From: Desulfobacteraceae bacterium
GTDB lineage: Bacteria > Desulfobacterota > Desulfobacteria > Desulfobacterales > Desulfobacteraceae
DNA: 6,050 nucleotides
NCBI GenBank assembly: GCA_023140455.1
Contig: JAGLLQ010000310.1
Coordinates: 1 to 6,050, forward strand
Direction: 5' to 3'
The notes beneath the pieces were generated by a model, which ran no database searches, was not told the DNA's origin, and saw nothing but the letters and a program-made list of their open reading frames with translations. The stretch's first letter is position 1. Each line of letters begins with the position of its first letter. Position numbers and translations under genes: made by a program. Of the stretch, positions 1 through 6,050 are shown in pieces.

Positions 1-967
1 CATGACTCATATTTGCCAGGAATTCGCTTTTAGCTTTATTAGCTGATTGTGCTTCCTTTGTCGCTTCTTTCAGGTTTTTTAAAATTTTTTTCATCCTGGT
101 GATATCAGTTACCGTTGAGATCAATCCAACAAGATTACCAGTGGAATTAAATCTTGATTTGGCTGTAACCAGGACATCAATTTTTTGTTTGTTTTTTCCA
201 ATCAGAACAGTCTCATATTGGCTGGAATCTCCAGGCTCTCTTTTTTCAATTTGTGCATTAATCTTGTCTTGCTGAGATTGATGAACAAAAAAGAGGGCGC
301 TTTTATCAAGAATAAAATCTTTTGAATATCCTAACAGTTCGATTGCTGCGGGGTTTACATATTCAATTACACCAAATTGATTTTCAACAAAAACCGCCTC
401 TCCCATTGTATCCAGGAGGCTTGCAAGCTCTGTTGATTTGTCTATAAGTTTTTCTTTTTGTTTTTCAAGTTCTTGCGTTCTTTTTTTTATTATATTTTCC
501 TGATCCTGTACAAGTCTTTTAAGCTCCTGTTGTGCTTTAACTTCAGCTGTCATGTCAGTGTATATACCAAAATGACAGACCTTTTTAATACCGATATAGA
601 TTGGAACCACAGTTATTTGGACATTAATTGTTTCGCTGTTAGATCTATTTCTTTCTGCAGTGAAATTAATAATGTCGCCCCTGTCACTTTTAGCAGTTTT
701 TGCAGAAGCGCTATTCTTTGCATTTTGCTTATTAGGATCTACTACAAGGTCATCAATATACCTGCCTATGACTTGATCTGTTTCATATTTGAACATTTTT
801 AACCATGAGTCGTTTGCAAAACTGACTTCGTGATTCGGGTTGGTTACTGCGACTCCTGAAGGCATGTTTGTAAACAGATATATAAAAAAATCCAGACAGT
901 CATCCATTGTAGGAAGCAAGTCACTTAAAACAATTTTAAGAGGGTTCCCTTCTGAGTTTTGAGTCAT
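1..967 (-). CDS. Tandem-PAS sensor histidine kinase, N-terminal part (cut by window edge)
   Basis: The reading frame stays open from 967 to the left edge and gives 322 complete codons. PAS 1 spans about residues 27-140 (core around NMPSGVAVTNP and VSFANDSW). A charged coiled coil follows at about 141-180. PAS 2 spans about 181-292 (GEAVFVENQFGVIEYVNPAA, then LISTVTDITRMK). The last residues, KSEFLANMSH at 313-322, are a classical H-box, so His322 is the predicted autophosphorylation site; the rest of the DHp domain, the ATPase domain and any receiver domain lie outside the window. There is no signal peptide or membrane helix, so sensing is probably cytoplasmic (redox, small ligand or partner protein; no cofactor motif is evident). 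The H-box wording is typical of hybrid kinases, but that cannot be confirmed here. The start at 967 is preferred because AGGTG lies 8 nt upstream; an in-frame ATG at 991 adds 8 residues but has no Shine-Dalgarno. The gene is divergent from the MCP. Confidence 0.9.
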   Translation of the reverse strand, partial: MTQNSEGNPLKIVLSDLLPTMDDCLDFFIYLFTNMPSGVAVTNPNHEVSFANDSWLKMFKYETDQVIGRYIDDLVVDPNKQNAKNSASAKTAKSDRGDIINFTAERNRSNSETINVQITVVPIYIGIKKVCHFGIYTDMTAEVKAQQELKRLVQDQENIIKKRTQELEKQKEKLIDKSTELASLLDTMGEAVFVENQFGVIEYVNPAAIELLGYSKDFILDKSALFFVHQSQQDKINAQIEKREPGDSSQYETVLIGKNKQKIDVLVTAKSRFNSTGNLVGLISTVTDITRMKKILKNLKEATKEAQSANKAKSEFLANMSH

Positions 968-975
968 AACTTTAG

Positions 976-980
976 CACCT
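976..980 (-). promoter_or_regulatory. Ribosome binding site deciding the kinase start
   Basis: On the minus strand AGGTG stands 8 nt before the ATG at 967. The alternative in-frame ATG at 991 is preceded only by A/C-rich sequence with no purine-rich ribosome site, so 967 is the better start. Confidence 0.5.
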
Positions 981-1008
981 GTACCTATCATTGTTCGTTT
1001 GCGAAAAA

Positions 1009-1021
1009 GATTCGGCGAATC
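1009..1021. repeat. 13-nt perfect palindrome, possible operator
   Basis: GATTCG-G-CGAATC is a perfect inverted repeat with 6-bp arms and a single central base. It lies directly downstream of the TATAAT box predicted for the kinase, so it would cover the transcription start, a common place for a repressor operator. No second copy was seen in the window and I do not recognise the regulator. Confidence 0.45.
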
Positions 1022-1050
1022 ATTATAATTGTTCAAAATAATAACATAAA
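1022..1050 (-). promoter_or_regulatory. Putative promoter of the sensor kinase
   Basis: On the minus strand a perfect TATAAT occupies 1027-1022. The -35 region about 17 nt upstream (TTTATG, 1050-1045) is a poor match. The expected transcript start, near 1015, falls inside the 13-nt palindrome. The weak -35 would fit an activated or regulated promoter. The call rests mainly on the -10 box and its position in the divergent spacer. Confidence 0.35.
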
Positions 1051-1098
1051 ATCAAAACAAGTACCAGATTTTTGTTCCCGGAAATGCGATATTTCATT

Positions 1099-1109
1099 TG
1101 CTGTCAGCA
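1099..1109. repeat. Short odd-centred palindrome upstream of MCP promoter
   Basis: TGCTG-T-CAGCA is a perfect 11-nt inverted repeat that ends 16 nt before the MCP -35 box, a position compatible with an activator site. A shorter one, TTCC-C-GGAA, lies at 1075-1083. The two differ from each other and from the 13-nt palindrome, so they are not copies of one operator, and chance is possible for arms of 4-5 bp. Confidence 0.25.
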
Positions 1110-1125
1110 CTAAGATAATAAATGG

Positions 1126-1154
1126 TTGACACGTTTCTATAAAAGCGATATTCT
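1126..1154 (+). promoter_or_regulatory. sigma70-type promoter of the MCP-Cache operon
   Basis: A perfect TTGACA (1126-1131) is followed after exactly 17 nt by TATTCT (1149-1154), five of six matches to TATAAT. Transcription would start near 1161 and leave a leader of about 134 nt before the MCP. A flagellar sigma28-type reading of the same stretch is clearly weaker. Confidence 0.65.
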
Positions 1155-1167
1155 TTAATGAATTGCA

Positions 1168-1197
1168 TTTACGAAAATTTTTTGAGTTATCTATAAT
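1168..1197 (+). promoter_or_regulatory. Possible second (downstream) promoter of the MCP
   Basis: A perfect TATAAT at 1192-1197 has a partial -35 (TTTACG, 1168-1173) with an 18-nt spacer. It would start transcripts near 1204, just before the leader hairpin. In this AT-rich spacer a TATAAT can occur by chance, so confidence is modest. Confidence 0.35.
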
Positions 1198-1216
1198 TTA
1201 GTTTTTTAAAGGACGA

Positions 1217-1236
1217 TATCTGTCGCCTGACAGGTA
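1217..1236 (+). other. Hairpin in the MCP 5' leader
   Basis: TATCTGTC (1217-1224) pairs with GACAGGTA (1229-1236) to give an 8-bp stem, including one G-U pair, with a GCCT loop. It would form in transcripts from either candidate promoter. No U-run follows, so it is not an intrinsic terminator, and it matches no riboswitch class I know. It may stabilise the leader or bind a regulator; the DNA form is also near-palindromic. Confidence 0.4.
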
Positions 1237-1280
1237 AGAATTAATATGTCACATAGTGTATCAGGTTATTTTTTTTAACA

Positions 1281-1286
1281 GGGGAG
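1281..1286 (+). promoter_or_regulatory. Ribosome binding site deciding the MCP start
   Basis: GGGGAG stands 8 nt before the ATG at 1295. An in-frame GTG at 1256 would add 13 residues ([13 protein letters not shown]) but would place this strong site inside the coding region, so 1295 is chosen. Confidence 0.75.
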
Positions 1287-1294
1287 AAATAATT

Positions 1295-3403
1295 ATGAAA
1301 TTGACAATTGGGAAAAAATTAACTATCAGTTTTCTTGGTCTCGCAGGCCTGGTTCTTTTGGCAGGTATCGTTGGAATTTTTATTTTAAATCAGGTTTCAA
1401 GCTCTGCTGATATGGTAGCTAAAGAGAAAGCCCCGGTTCAAAATTCTGTAATGAATGGAGTTTTAGCTTTGGAAGTTGTTCAGAAAACAATTTCTGAGTA
1501 TATGCATACGAGTTCAGGGTTACAGGATCTGGAAAAAAAAATGATTTCAAAACTTGATGAATACGACATGTGGGCATCCATGCTTAAACATGGAACTGAT
1601 TCAGAAGAATTCAAAAAAAGCAAATCAGGAAAACTATTTGAAGAGCTTAAAATTAATATTTCAGTTCCAAAAGGATCAGAAAAAATTCAGGTTGTTTTAA
1701 ATAAAGTTTTAAAACAAAGTGTTGTTTTTAAGAAAAACCTTAATGATCTGATTGCAGCCCATAAAGATTATTTGAGTTACTCTGTTACAATTGATGATAA
1801 AAATTATCCGCTCCCTGTATTTTTAAATATTGCTAATAAGGAACATGATGAATGGGTAATAAGCCTGAACGATGCTGTTACTGTTGTTACACTCTTTAAA
1901 GGGAATATGGACTCTGCAAAAGGCATGATGGGGCAATGGCTCACGAAATATAATGTTGATAATGAAAAACTTATGAAATTAGTAAAGAAGATGCAGAAAC
2001 GTCATAAAAAGATGATGAAAGCTGTAGTGGCGATCAATGCAGACAAAACATATGAGGGTAAACTAAAACTGTTCAACCGCAATGGTGCCTCAGTTGCACT
2101 GATTTCAAGCTATTTTGTGGCAATGCATGCATTAGTGGCTCCTATATATGATGATCTGGAAAATTCACAAAAAGAAAAACTTAAAGCAATGACTCTCTCG
2201 GCTGAAAAAATTAATAAAGATTTCGACAGTCTGCGGATAAACGCTGGATTGGAAATGGCATCTGCACTAGAACAAGCTGAAAAAACTAAAACAAAAGGTA
2301 TTACTTTTTTAATGATTTTAACCCTTGTTGCGGTTATTATTGCAATTGTACTTGGAATTATTATGAGTCGTTATTTGAGTGGTAAAATAAATTCTATTGC
2401 TGACATAACCAAAAAAGTTTCAAATGGCGATTTAAAAAATAAAATTAAAGTTACATCTAAAGATGAACTTGGTGATCTTGCAAATGATACAAATGCAATG
2501 ATTGATAATTTAAGGGAGATGATCGGTAAGGTTTTAAGTTTCTCTCAACAGCTTTCAGATTCTTCTAAAGGTCTGTCAGATCTTTCAGGTAACATGTCTG
2601 AGGATGCAGGGGAAATGTCAGAGGGTTCTGAATCTGTTGCAGCAGCAGCTGAAGAAATGAGTTCAAATATGAATTCAGTAGCTGCCGCCTGTGAAGAGGC
2701 AGCTGCAAATGTAAATATGGTCTCTGCTTCCACAGAAGAGATTAATTCATCTATTAATGAGATAGCTCAAAATTCTGAGCAAAGCAGATTAGTAACAGGT
2801 GATGCTGTTTCTAAATCTGGCAACGCTTCGGAAAGGGTTGATGAACTTGGGCAAGCAGCAAAGGAAATAAGCAGGGTCACTGAAGTTATTTCAGATATTT
2901 CTGAACAGACCAATCTTCTTGCTCTTAATGCAACGATTGAAGCTGCAAGAGCAGGAGAAGCAGGAAAAGGCTTTGCAGTTGTGGCATCAGAAATAAAAGA
3001 GCTTGCAAGGCAGACAGCGGATGCTACCAAGGGAATAAAAGAGCGGGTTGATACGATACAGAATTCCACATCTGAAACAGTAGTAGAAATTCAAAGTGTA
3101 TCAAAAGTTATTGGAGATGTGAGTGATATTGTTGGCACTATTGCAGCTGCAGTGGAAGAACAATCAGTAACAACAGGAGGAATTTCTGAGAACATGAATC
3201 AGGCCTCCATAGGTTTGCAGGAGGTTAATGAGAATGTTTCCCAGAGTTCTGCTGTGGCAGGTGAGATTGCCAAGGATATTGGGAATATAAACAATGCAAG
3301 TACAAAAATACAACAAGGCAGCGAACAGGTTAAAACCAATGCTGAAGGTCTTGCTGATTTAGCAGGGGATTTGCAGACTCTGGTAAATAAATTTCAGCTT
3401 TAA
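1295..3403 (+). CDS. Methyl-accepting chemotaxis protein with helical, CZB-like periplasmic sensor
   Basis: This 702-residue inner-membrane chemoreceptor would control a CheA/CheW complex. TM1 is at about residues 11-32. The periplasmic sensor covers about 33-334 and looks all-helical. TM2 is about 335-357 ([19 protein letters not shown]), HAMP about 358-410, and the remainder is the long signalling coiled coil. The hairpin tip ([20 protein letters not shown], Glu537 onward, then GKGFAVVA) matches the family's most conserved segment, and Glu/Gln-Ser-rich heptads on both arms are likely methylation sites. There is no NWETF-like CheR tether; the protein ends LVNKFQL. Within the sensor, His184-x-x-Trp187, then [10 protein letters not shown] (206-215) and His237 resemble a CZB zinc-binding domain with Cys replaced by Gly210 and a second His by Met241. 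No Cache or PAS domain is seen in it. The gene is followed after 36 nt by an exported Cache protein, probably in the same operon. Ligand unknown. Confidence 0.95.
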   Translation: MKLTIGKKLTISFLGLAGLVLLAGIVGIFILNQVSSSADMVAKEKAPVQNSVMNGVLALEVVQKTISEYMHTSSGLQDLEKKMISKLDEYDMWASMLKHGTDSEEFKKSKSGKLFEELKINISVPKGSEKIQVVLNKVLKQSVVFKKNLNDLIAAHKDYLSYSVTIDDKNYPLPVFLNIANKEHDEWVISLNDAVTVVTLFKGNMDSAKGMMGQWLTKYNVDNEKLMKLVKKMQKRHKKMMKAVVAINADKTYEGKLKLFNRNGASVALISSYFVAMHALVAPIYDDLENSQKEKLKAMTLSAEKINKDFDSLRINAGLEMASALEQAEKTKTKGITFLMILTLVAVIIAIVLGIIMSRYLSGKINSIADITKKVSNGDLKNKIKVTSKDELGDLANDTNAMIDNLREMIGKVLSFSQQLSDSSKGLSDLSGNMSEDAGEMSEGSESVAAAAEEMSSNMNSVAAACEEAAANVNMVSASTEEINSSINEIAQNSEQSRLVTGDAVSKSGNASERVDELGQAAKEISRVTEVISDISEQTNLLALNATIEAARAGEAGKGFAVVASEIKELARQTADATKGIKERVDTIQNSTSETVVEIQSVSKVIGDVSDIVGTIAAAVEEQSVTTGGISENMNQASIGLQEVNENVSQSSAVAGEIAKDIGNINNASTKIQQGSEQVKTNAEGLADLAGDLQTLVNKFQL

Positions 3404-3439
3404 ATTATATATTAATCAATTTTTAAAAGGAGAAGGCAA

Positions 3440-3976
3440 ATGATTAAAAAACTGTATTCAATTAGTATGGTATTTTTTGTTTTACTTTTTGCATCAACTT
3501 GTATTGGAGAGTCAATGTCTCCACAGCTTACTAAATCAAAAGTACAAGCAGCAGCTGAGCTTTTGAAAAGTCAGGGTGATGCAGCTCTTGCTGCTATAAA
3601 AGATCCCAATGGAGAGTTCAGGTTTGGTGATGGCAAGGGTTATGTATGGGTACATAACCTTGACGGTATCATGGTTATGCATCCTATTAAGCCTTCTCTT
3701 GATGGTAAGGGGCTCTTTAATTTAAAAGATAGTGCCGGGCGTTATTATTTTGTAGCTTTTAATGAAATGGTTGAAGAAAATGGTGCTGGATGGGTGCCTT
3801 ATTCATGGCCAAAACCCGGTGAAGAAAATGAATCTCCCAAAGTATCATATGTGAAGGGTGTAAAACATGGTGATAAAACCTATATCGTTGGAAGTGGTAT
3901 GTATGGTGTTACAGGTCCGGATATACAAAAAGCTTTTCCTGGAAAAACAATTTATAGTGTGTTTGCTGATCATTGA
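3440..3976 (+). CDS. Secreted stand-alone single-Cache (sCache_2-type) protein
   Basis: This 178-residue protein begins with a signal peptide (MIKK, hydrophobic core at about residues 5-20), probably cleaved near CIG/ES at 21-25. FASTC does not fit a lipobox well, so a soluble periplasmic protein is more likely than a lipoprotein. The rest is one Cache fold: a long N-terminal helix (about 30-55), then YVWVHNLDGIMVMHP (68-82), PSLDGKGL, DSAGRYYFVAF, GAGWVPYSWPKPG (115-127), KVSYVKGV and TYIVGSGMY (147-155). These are the hallmark blocks of sCache_2 domains, which bind small ligands such as organic acids at the extracellular face of receptors. Here there is no membrane anchor, HAMP or output domain. 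AAGGAG lies 7 nt before the ATG. The gene follows the MCP by 36 nt, so it may be a ligand-binding partner of that receptor; this is inference. Ligand identity cannot be read from the sequence. Confidence 0.85.
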   Translation: MIKKLYSISMVFFVLLFASTCIGESMSPQLTKSKVQAAAELLKSQGDAALAAIKDPNGEFRFGDGKGYVWVHNLDGIMVMHPIKPSLDGKGLFNLKDSAGRYYFVAFNEMVEENGAGWVPYSWPKPGEENESPKVSYVKGVKHGDKTYIVGSGMYGVTGPDIQKAFPGKTIYSVFADH

Positions 3977-4001
3977 TTTCTAATGATTTTTAATATATAT
4001 A
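3973..4001 (+). promoter_or_regulatory. Weak candidate promoter for typA
   Basis: TTGATT (3973-3978) and TATATA (3996-4001) are separated by 17 nt, each matching four of six consensus bases. The 65-nt gap before typA is almost entirely A/T and has no GC-rich hairpin with a U-run, so read-through from the MCP-Cache operon is also possible. Confidence 0.25.
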
Positions 4002-4041
4002 GTACTGTTATTTTTAATAATTTATAAATTCAAGGAATATT

Positions 4042-5871
4042 ATGGGTGCACAAGTTTCAAACGAAAAAATACGCAATATAGCAATTATAGCTCATGTAGA
4101 TCATGGGAAAACCACGCTTGTTGATGCCATGTTTCAACAAAGCGGAGTTTTTAGGCAAGGGCAGAATGTTGACGAAAGAATAATGGACAATATGGATCTT
4201 GAGCGGGAAAGAGGAATTACAATTTCAGCAAAAAATTGCTCCATTATTGTAGATGATGTTAAAATCAATATTCTGGATACTCCGGGACATGCTGATTTTG
4301 GAGCTGAAGTTGAGCGTGCATTATCCATGGTTGATGGTGCAATCCTTTTGGTTGATGCTTCTGAGGGACCTCTTCCCCAGACAAGATTTGTATTAAAAAA
4401 GGCATTTGAAGCAAGGCATAAAATAATCGTTATAATTAATAAAATTGATAGAGCAGATGCCAGAGTTGAGGAAGTGCTTAATGAAATATATGATCTTTTT
4501 ATAGACCTTGATGCAACAGATGAACAATTGGATTTTAAGGTTTTGTATGCCATTGGAAGAGATGGTATTGTTAAAAAGGATATTAAAGATAATGCAGATA
4601 ATCTCAATGTTTTATTTTCAACAATCATAGAAGAAATGCCTCCACCTTCCTACGACCCTGATGAACCGTTTCAGATGCTGATATCTGATTTAGGGCATTC
4701 TGATTATATTGGAAGACTTGCCATAGGTAAAATAGTAAATGGCAGAGTAACTTCCCAGGATAATCTGATCGTTGTCGGCAATGAAAAACAATCTCGGGTC
4801 AGGGTATCTAAACTTCAGGTATATAATGGTATGGAGCTTAGCGAAGTTACTACAGTTGATCCTGGTGATATTGCAGTTGTTTCCGGAACTGAAGACTTTG
4901 AAATTGGTGATACCATCTGTACTGTTGATTTTCCTAAAGCCTTGCCTGGCTTAATCGTCGATGCACCTACGGTTTCCATGAAGTTTACAATTTCAAATTC
5001 ACCTTTTGTAGGGCAAGAAGGAAAGAAAGTACAGTCAAGAAAAATAAGAGAACGCCTTGAAAAAGAATCACTTATTAATGTTGCCATATCTTTTGACGAG
5101 ACAGGTCAAAAAGATTGCTTTGTTGTAAAAGGTCGTGGCGAATTTCAAATGGCTATTCTAGTTGAAACAATGAGAAGAGAGGGCTTTGAACTTTGTGTGG
5201 GAAGACCTGAAGTAATATTCAAATATGAAGGTGATCAAAAACTTGAACCAAATGAAAAATTGTATGTTGATTGTGATGAAACATACTTAGGAGTTGTAAC
5301 AGAAAAACTCTCATTAAAAAAAGGGAAACTTCTTAACCTTATTAATAATAACAAAGGTCGGGTAAATATGGAGTTTTCAATTCCTTCAAGAGCTTTAATA
5401 GGATACAGAGATGAATTTCTTACAGATACAAGAGGAACCGGGATCATGAATTCTTTATTTTCAGGTTATGACAAATACAGAGGTGATTATCCTGTGCGTC
5501 ATACAGGGTCCCTGATTTCTGACAGACAGGGGAAAGGTGTTAGTTATGGGCTTTTTAATCTTGAACCCCGGGGGAGACTTTTTATTAAACCAGGTGATCC
5601 GGTTTATGGAGGCATGGTGGTGGGTGAACATAACAAAGAACAGGATTTATATGTAAACCCTTGTAAGGAAAAAAAGTTAACTAATATGAGAGCATCAGGT
5701 AAAGATGAAAGTACTGCCTGCACAACTGTAAAAACTATGACGCTCGAATTTGCTATAAATTTTATTCAGAATAACGAATTAGTTGAAGTAACGCCTAATT
5801 CAATTCGTCTCAGAAAAATACTTTTACCAAGACAAAAAGAATATTTAAATCGTACAAAAAAAACACCATAA
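4042..5871 (+). CDS. typA: Translational GTPase TypA/BipA
   Basis: This 609-residue ribosome-associated GTPase of the EF-G/LepA superfamily is close to the usual family length (about 607). It acts in the cytoplasm on 50S assembly and on translation under cold or other stress. The GTPase domain covers about residues 1-200: P-loop AHVDHGKT (17-24), RGIT with the conserved Thr (57-60), DTPGH (79-83) and NKID (133-136). G5 reads YAIGRDG (169-175), where YASA is more usual. Beta-barrel domain II follows at about 205-295, domain III about 305-385, an EF-G domain V-like part about 395-480, and the TypA-specific C-terminal domain with KKLTNMRASGKDE and ELVEVTPNSIRLRK near the end. AAGGA lies 5 nt before the ATG. 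It is co-oriented with the chemoreceptor pair, but no functional link to it is expected. Confidence 0.97.
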   Translation: MGAQVSNEKIRNIAIIAHVDHGKTTLVDAMFQQSGVFRQGQNVDERIMDNMDLERERGITISAKNCSIIVDDVKINILDTPGHADFGAEVERALSMVDGAILLVDASEGPLPQTRFVLKKAFEARHKIIVIINKIDRADARVEEVLNEIYDLFIDLDATDEQLDFKVLYAIGRDGIVKKDIKDNADNLNVLFSTIIEEMPPPSYDPDEPFQMLISDLGHSDYIGRLAIGKIVNGRVTSQDNLIVVGNEKQSRVRVSKLQVYNGMELSEVTTVDPGDIAVVSGTEDFEIGDTICTVDFPKALPGLIVDAPTVSMKFTISNSPFVGQEGKKVQSRKIRERLEKESLINVAISFDETGQKDCFVVKGRGEFQMAILVETMRREGFELCVGRPEVIFKYEGDQKLEPNEKLYVDCDETYLGVVTEKLSLKKGKLLNLINNNKGRVNMEFSIPSRALIGYRDEFLTDTRGTGIMNSLFSGYDKYRGDYPVRHTGSLISDRQGKGVSYGLFNLEPRGRLFIKPGDPVYGGMVVGEHNKEQDLYVNPCKEKKLTNMRASGKDESTACTTVKTMTLEFAINFIQNNELVEVTPNSIRLRKILLPRQKEYLNRTKKTP

Positions 5872-5886
5872 AATAAATAATTCTTG

Positions 5887-5920
5887 TCTTGACAAACTAG
5901 TTCCTCGTGATATCTTGACA
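5887..5920 (+). repeat. Tandem 8-bp direct repeat TCTTGACA carrying -35-like boxes
   Basis: TCTTGACA occurs at 5887-5894 and again at 5913-5920, 26 bp apart start to start. Each copy contains a perfect TTGACA. The first copy also forms an inverted repeat, TTGTC-TT-GACAA (5884-5895). Confidence 0.5.
5889..5916 (+). promoter_or_regulatory. Putative promoter downstream of typA
   Basis: A perfect TTGACA (5889-5894) is followed after 16 nt by TATCTT (5911-5916, four of six matches). It would start a plus-strand transcript near 5923 that runs through the inverted-repeat region toward the right edge. The second TTGACA (5915-5920) lacks a good -10 at normal spacing. Confidence 0.4.
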
Positions 5921-5930
5921 GTTGTGCTTT

Positions 5931-6003
5931 GGGAGTTAACTCTCAGTTGTTGGAATGCGTGGAAACCCTTTGTTTGAGGGGTATATAGAGCTCTGAAATT
6001 CCC
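5931..6003 (+). other. Nested inverted repeats, possible structured leader or small RNA
   Basis: A central hairpin pairs ACCCTT (5965-5970) with AGGGGT (5977-5982): 6 bp including one G-U, 6-nt loop. It sits inside GGAAT (5952-5956) paired with ATTCC (5998-6002). A competing outer stem, GGGAGTT (5931-5937) with AATTCCC (5997-6003), uses the same 3' side, so two alternative folds exist. GAGTTAACTC (5933-5942) and AGAGCTCT (5987-5994) are DNA palindromes. I do not recognise a known RNA family and cannot compute folding energy here. Confidence 0.3.
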
Positions 6004-6050
6004 TACAGTTTTACTCGGCTAATTGGGTTTTTATATGAATTGGGATCATA

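Larger units (their letters stand above)
5872..6050. other. Intergenic region after typA, no confident gene
   Basis: No ORF of convincing length occurs on either strand. No strong intrinsic terminator for typA is seen. Two partial genes are possible at the right edge: a plus-strand start at ATG 6035 (MNWDH, running off the window, poor ribosome site), or the C-terminus of a minus-strand gene ending at the TAG at 6005-6003. Neither can be decided from this window. The stretch instead holds tandem promoter-like repeats and inverted repeats, listed separately. Confidence 0.5.

Noticed and set aside
458..802. 114-codon plus-strand ORF rich in Phe, Leu and Cys
   Set aside because: It lies antisense to the PAS-PAS kinase, whose reading frame shows clear domain motifs. 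Its composition is that of an antisense shadow and it has no ribosome site.
1121..1151. sigma28 (flagellar) promoter for the MCP
   Set aside because: The GCCGATAA-like and TAAAGTTT-like boxes match only about half of their positions, whereas the overlapping TTGACA-17-TATTCT is a near-perfect sigma70 promoter.
1256..1294. Upstream GTG start for the MCP adding 13 residues
   Set aside because: The strong GGGGAG site at 1281-1286 is ideally placed for the ATG at 1295, and the TM1 segment starts normally from there.
3497..3505. Possible lipobox at Cys21 of the Cache protein
   Set aside because: The residues before the Cys are FAST, without the Leu/Val/Ile expected at -3 or the Gly/Ala usual at -1. 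Ordinary signal peptidase cleavage a few residues later fits better.
4134..4628. 164-codon minus-strand ORF within typA
   Set aside because: It is fully antisense to the conserved GTPase domain of TypA, with Ser/Leu/Ile-rich composition typical of a shadow frame. The same applies to antisense ORFs inside the MCP (2545-2733, 2767-3069) and elsewhere in typA (4815-5087, 5235-5447), and to the overlapping plus-strand ORF 4772-4954.
5955..5996. 13-codon ORF beginning MRGNPLFEG
   Set aside because: It is too short, has no good ribosome site, and its start lies inside the GGAAT stem. No family recognised.
6021..6045. Direct repeat AATTGGG at 6021-6027 and 6039-6045
   Set aside because: Only 7 bp and two copies in AT-rich sequence, with no third unit before the edge. 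Not enough for a CRISPR or iteron call.

Overview
The window is AT-rich bacterial DNA with compact, co-oriented genes. It holds a two-component sensor kinase, a methyl-accepting chemotaxis protein (MCP), a small exported Cache protein and the translational GTPase TypA/BipA. The A/T-biased codons, the MCP style (alanine- and glutamate-rich signalling helices, C-terminus ending LVNKFQL) and the stand-alone periplasmic Cache protein suggest an anaerobic Deltaproteobacterium, perhaps a low-GC member of the Desulfobacterales. This is inference from protein style; no rRNA or other taxonomic marker is present.

Layout. Minus strand, from the left edge to 967: the N-terminal 322 codons of a cytoplasmic tandem-PAS histidine kinase. 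It is cut by the window edge exactly at the predicted phospho-accepting histidine. 968-1294: a divergent control region with a good sigma70-type promoter for the chemoreceptor, a possible second promoter, a leader hairpin, a weaker promoter toward the kinase, and a 13-nt palindrome over the kinase's predicted transcription start. Plus strand: MCP (1295-3403), then after 36 nt a secreted single-Cache protein (3440-3976), then after 65 nt typA (4042-5871). 5872-6050: no convincing gene, but tandem TTGACA-containing repeats followed by nested inverted repeats that could be a promoter plus a structured leader or small RNA.

How the parts may work together. The MCP has TM1, a helical periplasmic domain of about 300 residues, TM2, HAMP and a complete signalling tip, but no periplasmic Cache domain. 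The next gene encodes a free periplasmic Cache domain. The pair could be a split chemoreceptor in which the soluble Cache protein binds the ligand and presents it to the MCP. The MCP sensor region also carries a motif resembling the CZB zinc-binding domain in which two of the four usual metal ligands appear to be replaced. These two points are the most interesting in the window, and both are hypotheses. The kinase is divergently transcribed and may be co-regulated. typA is a housekeeping or stress GTPase and probably only a positional neighbour.
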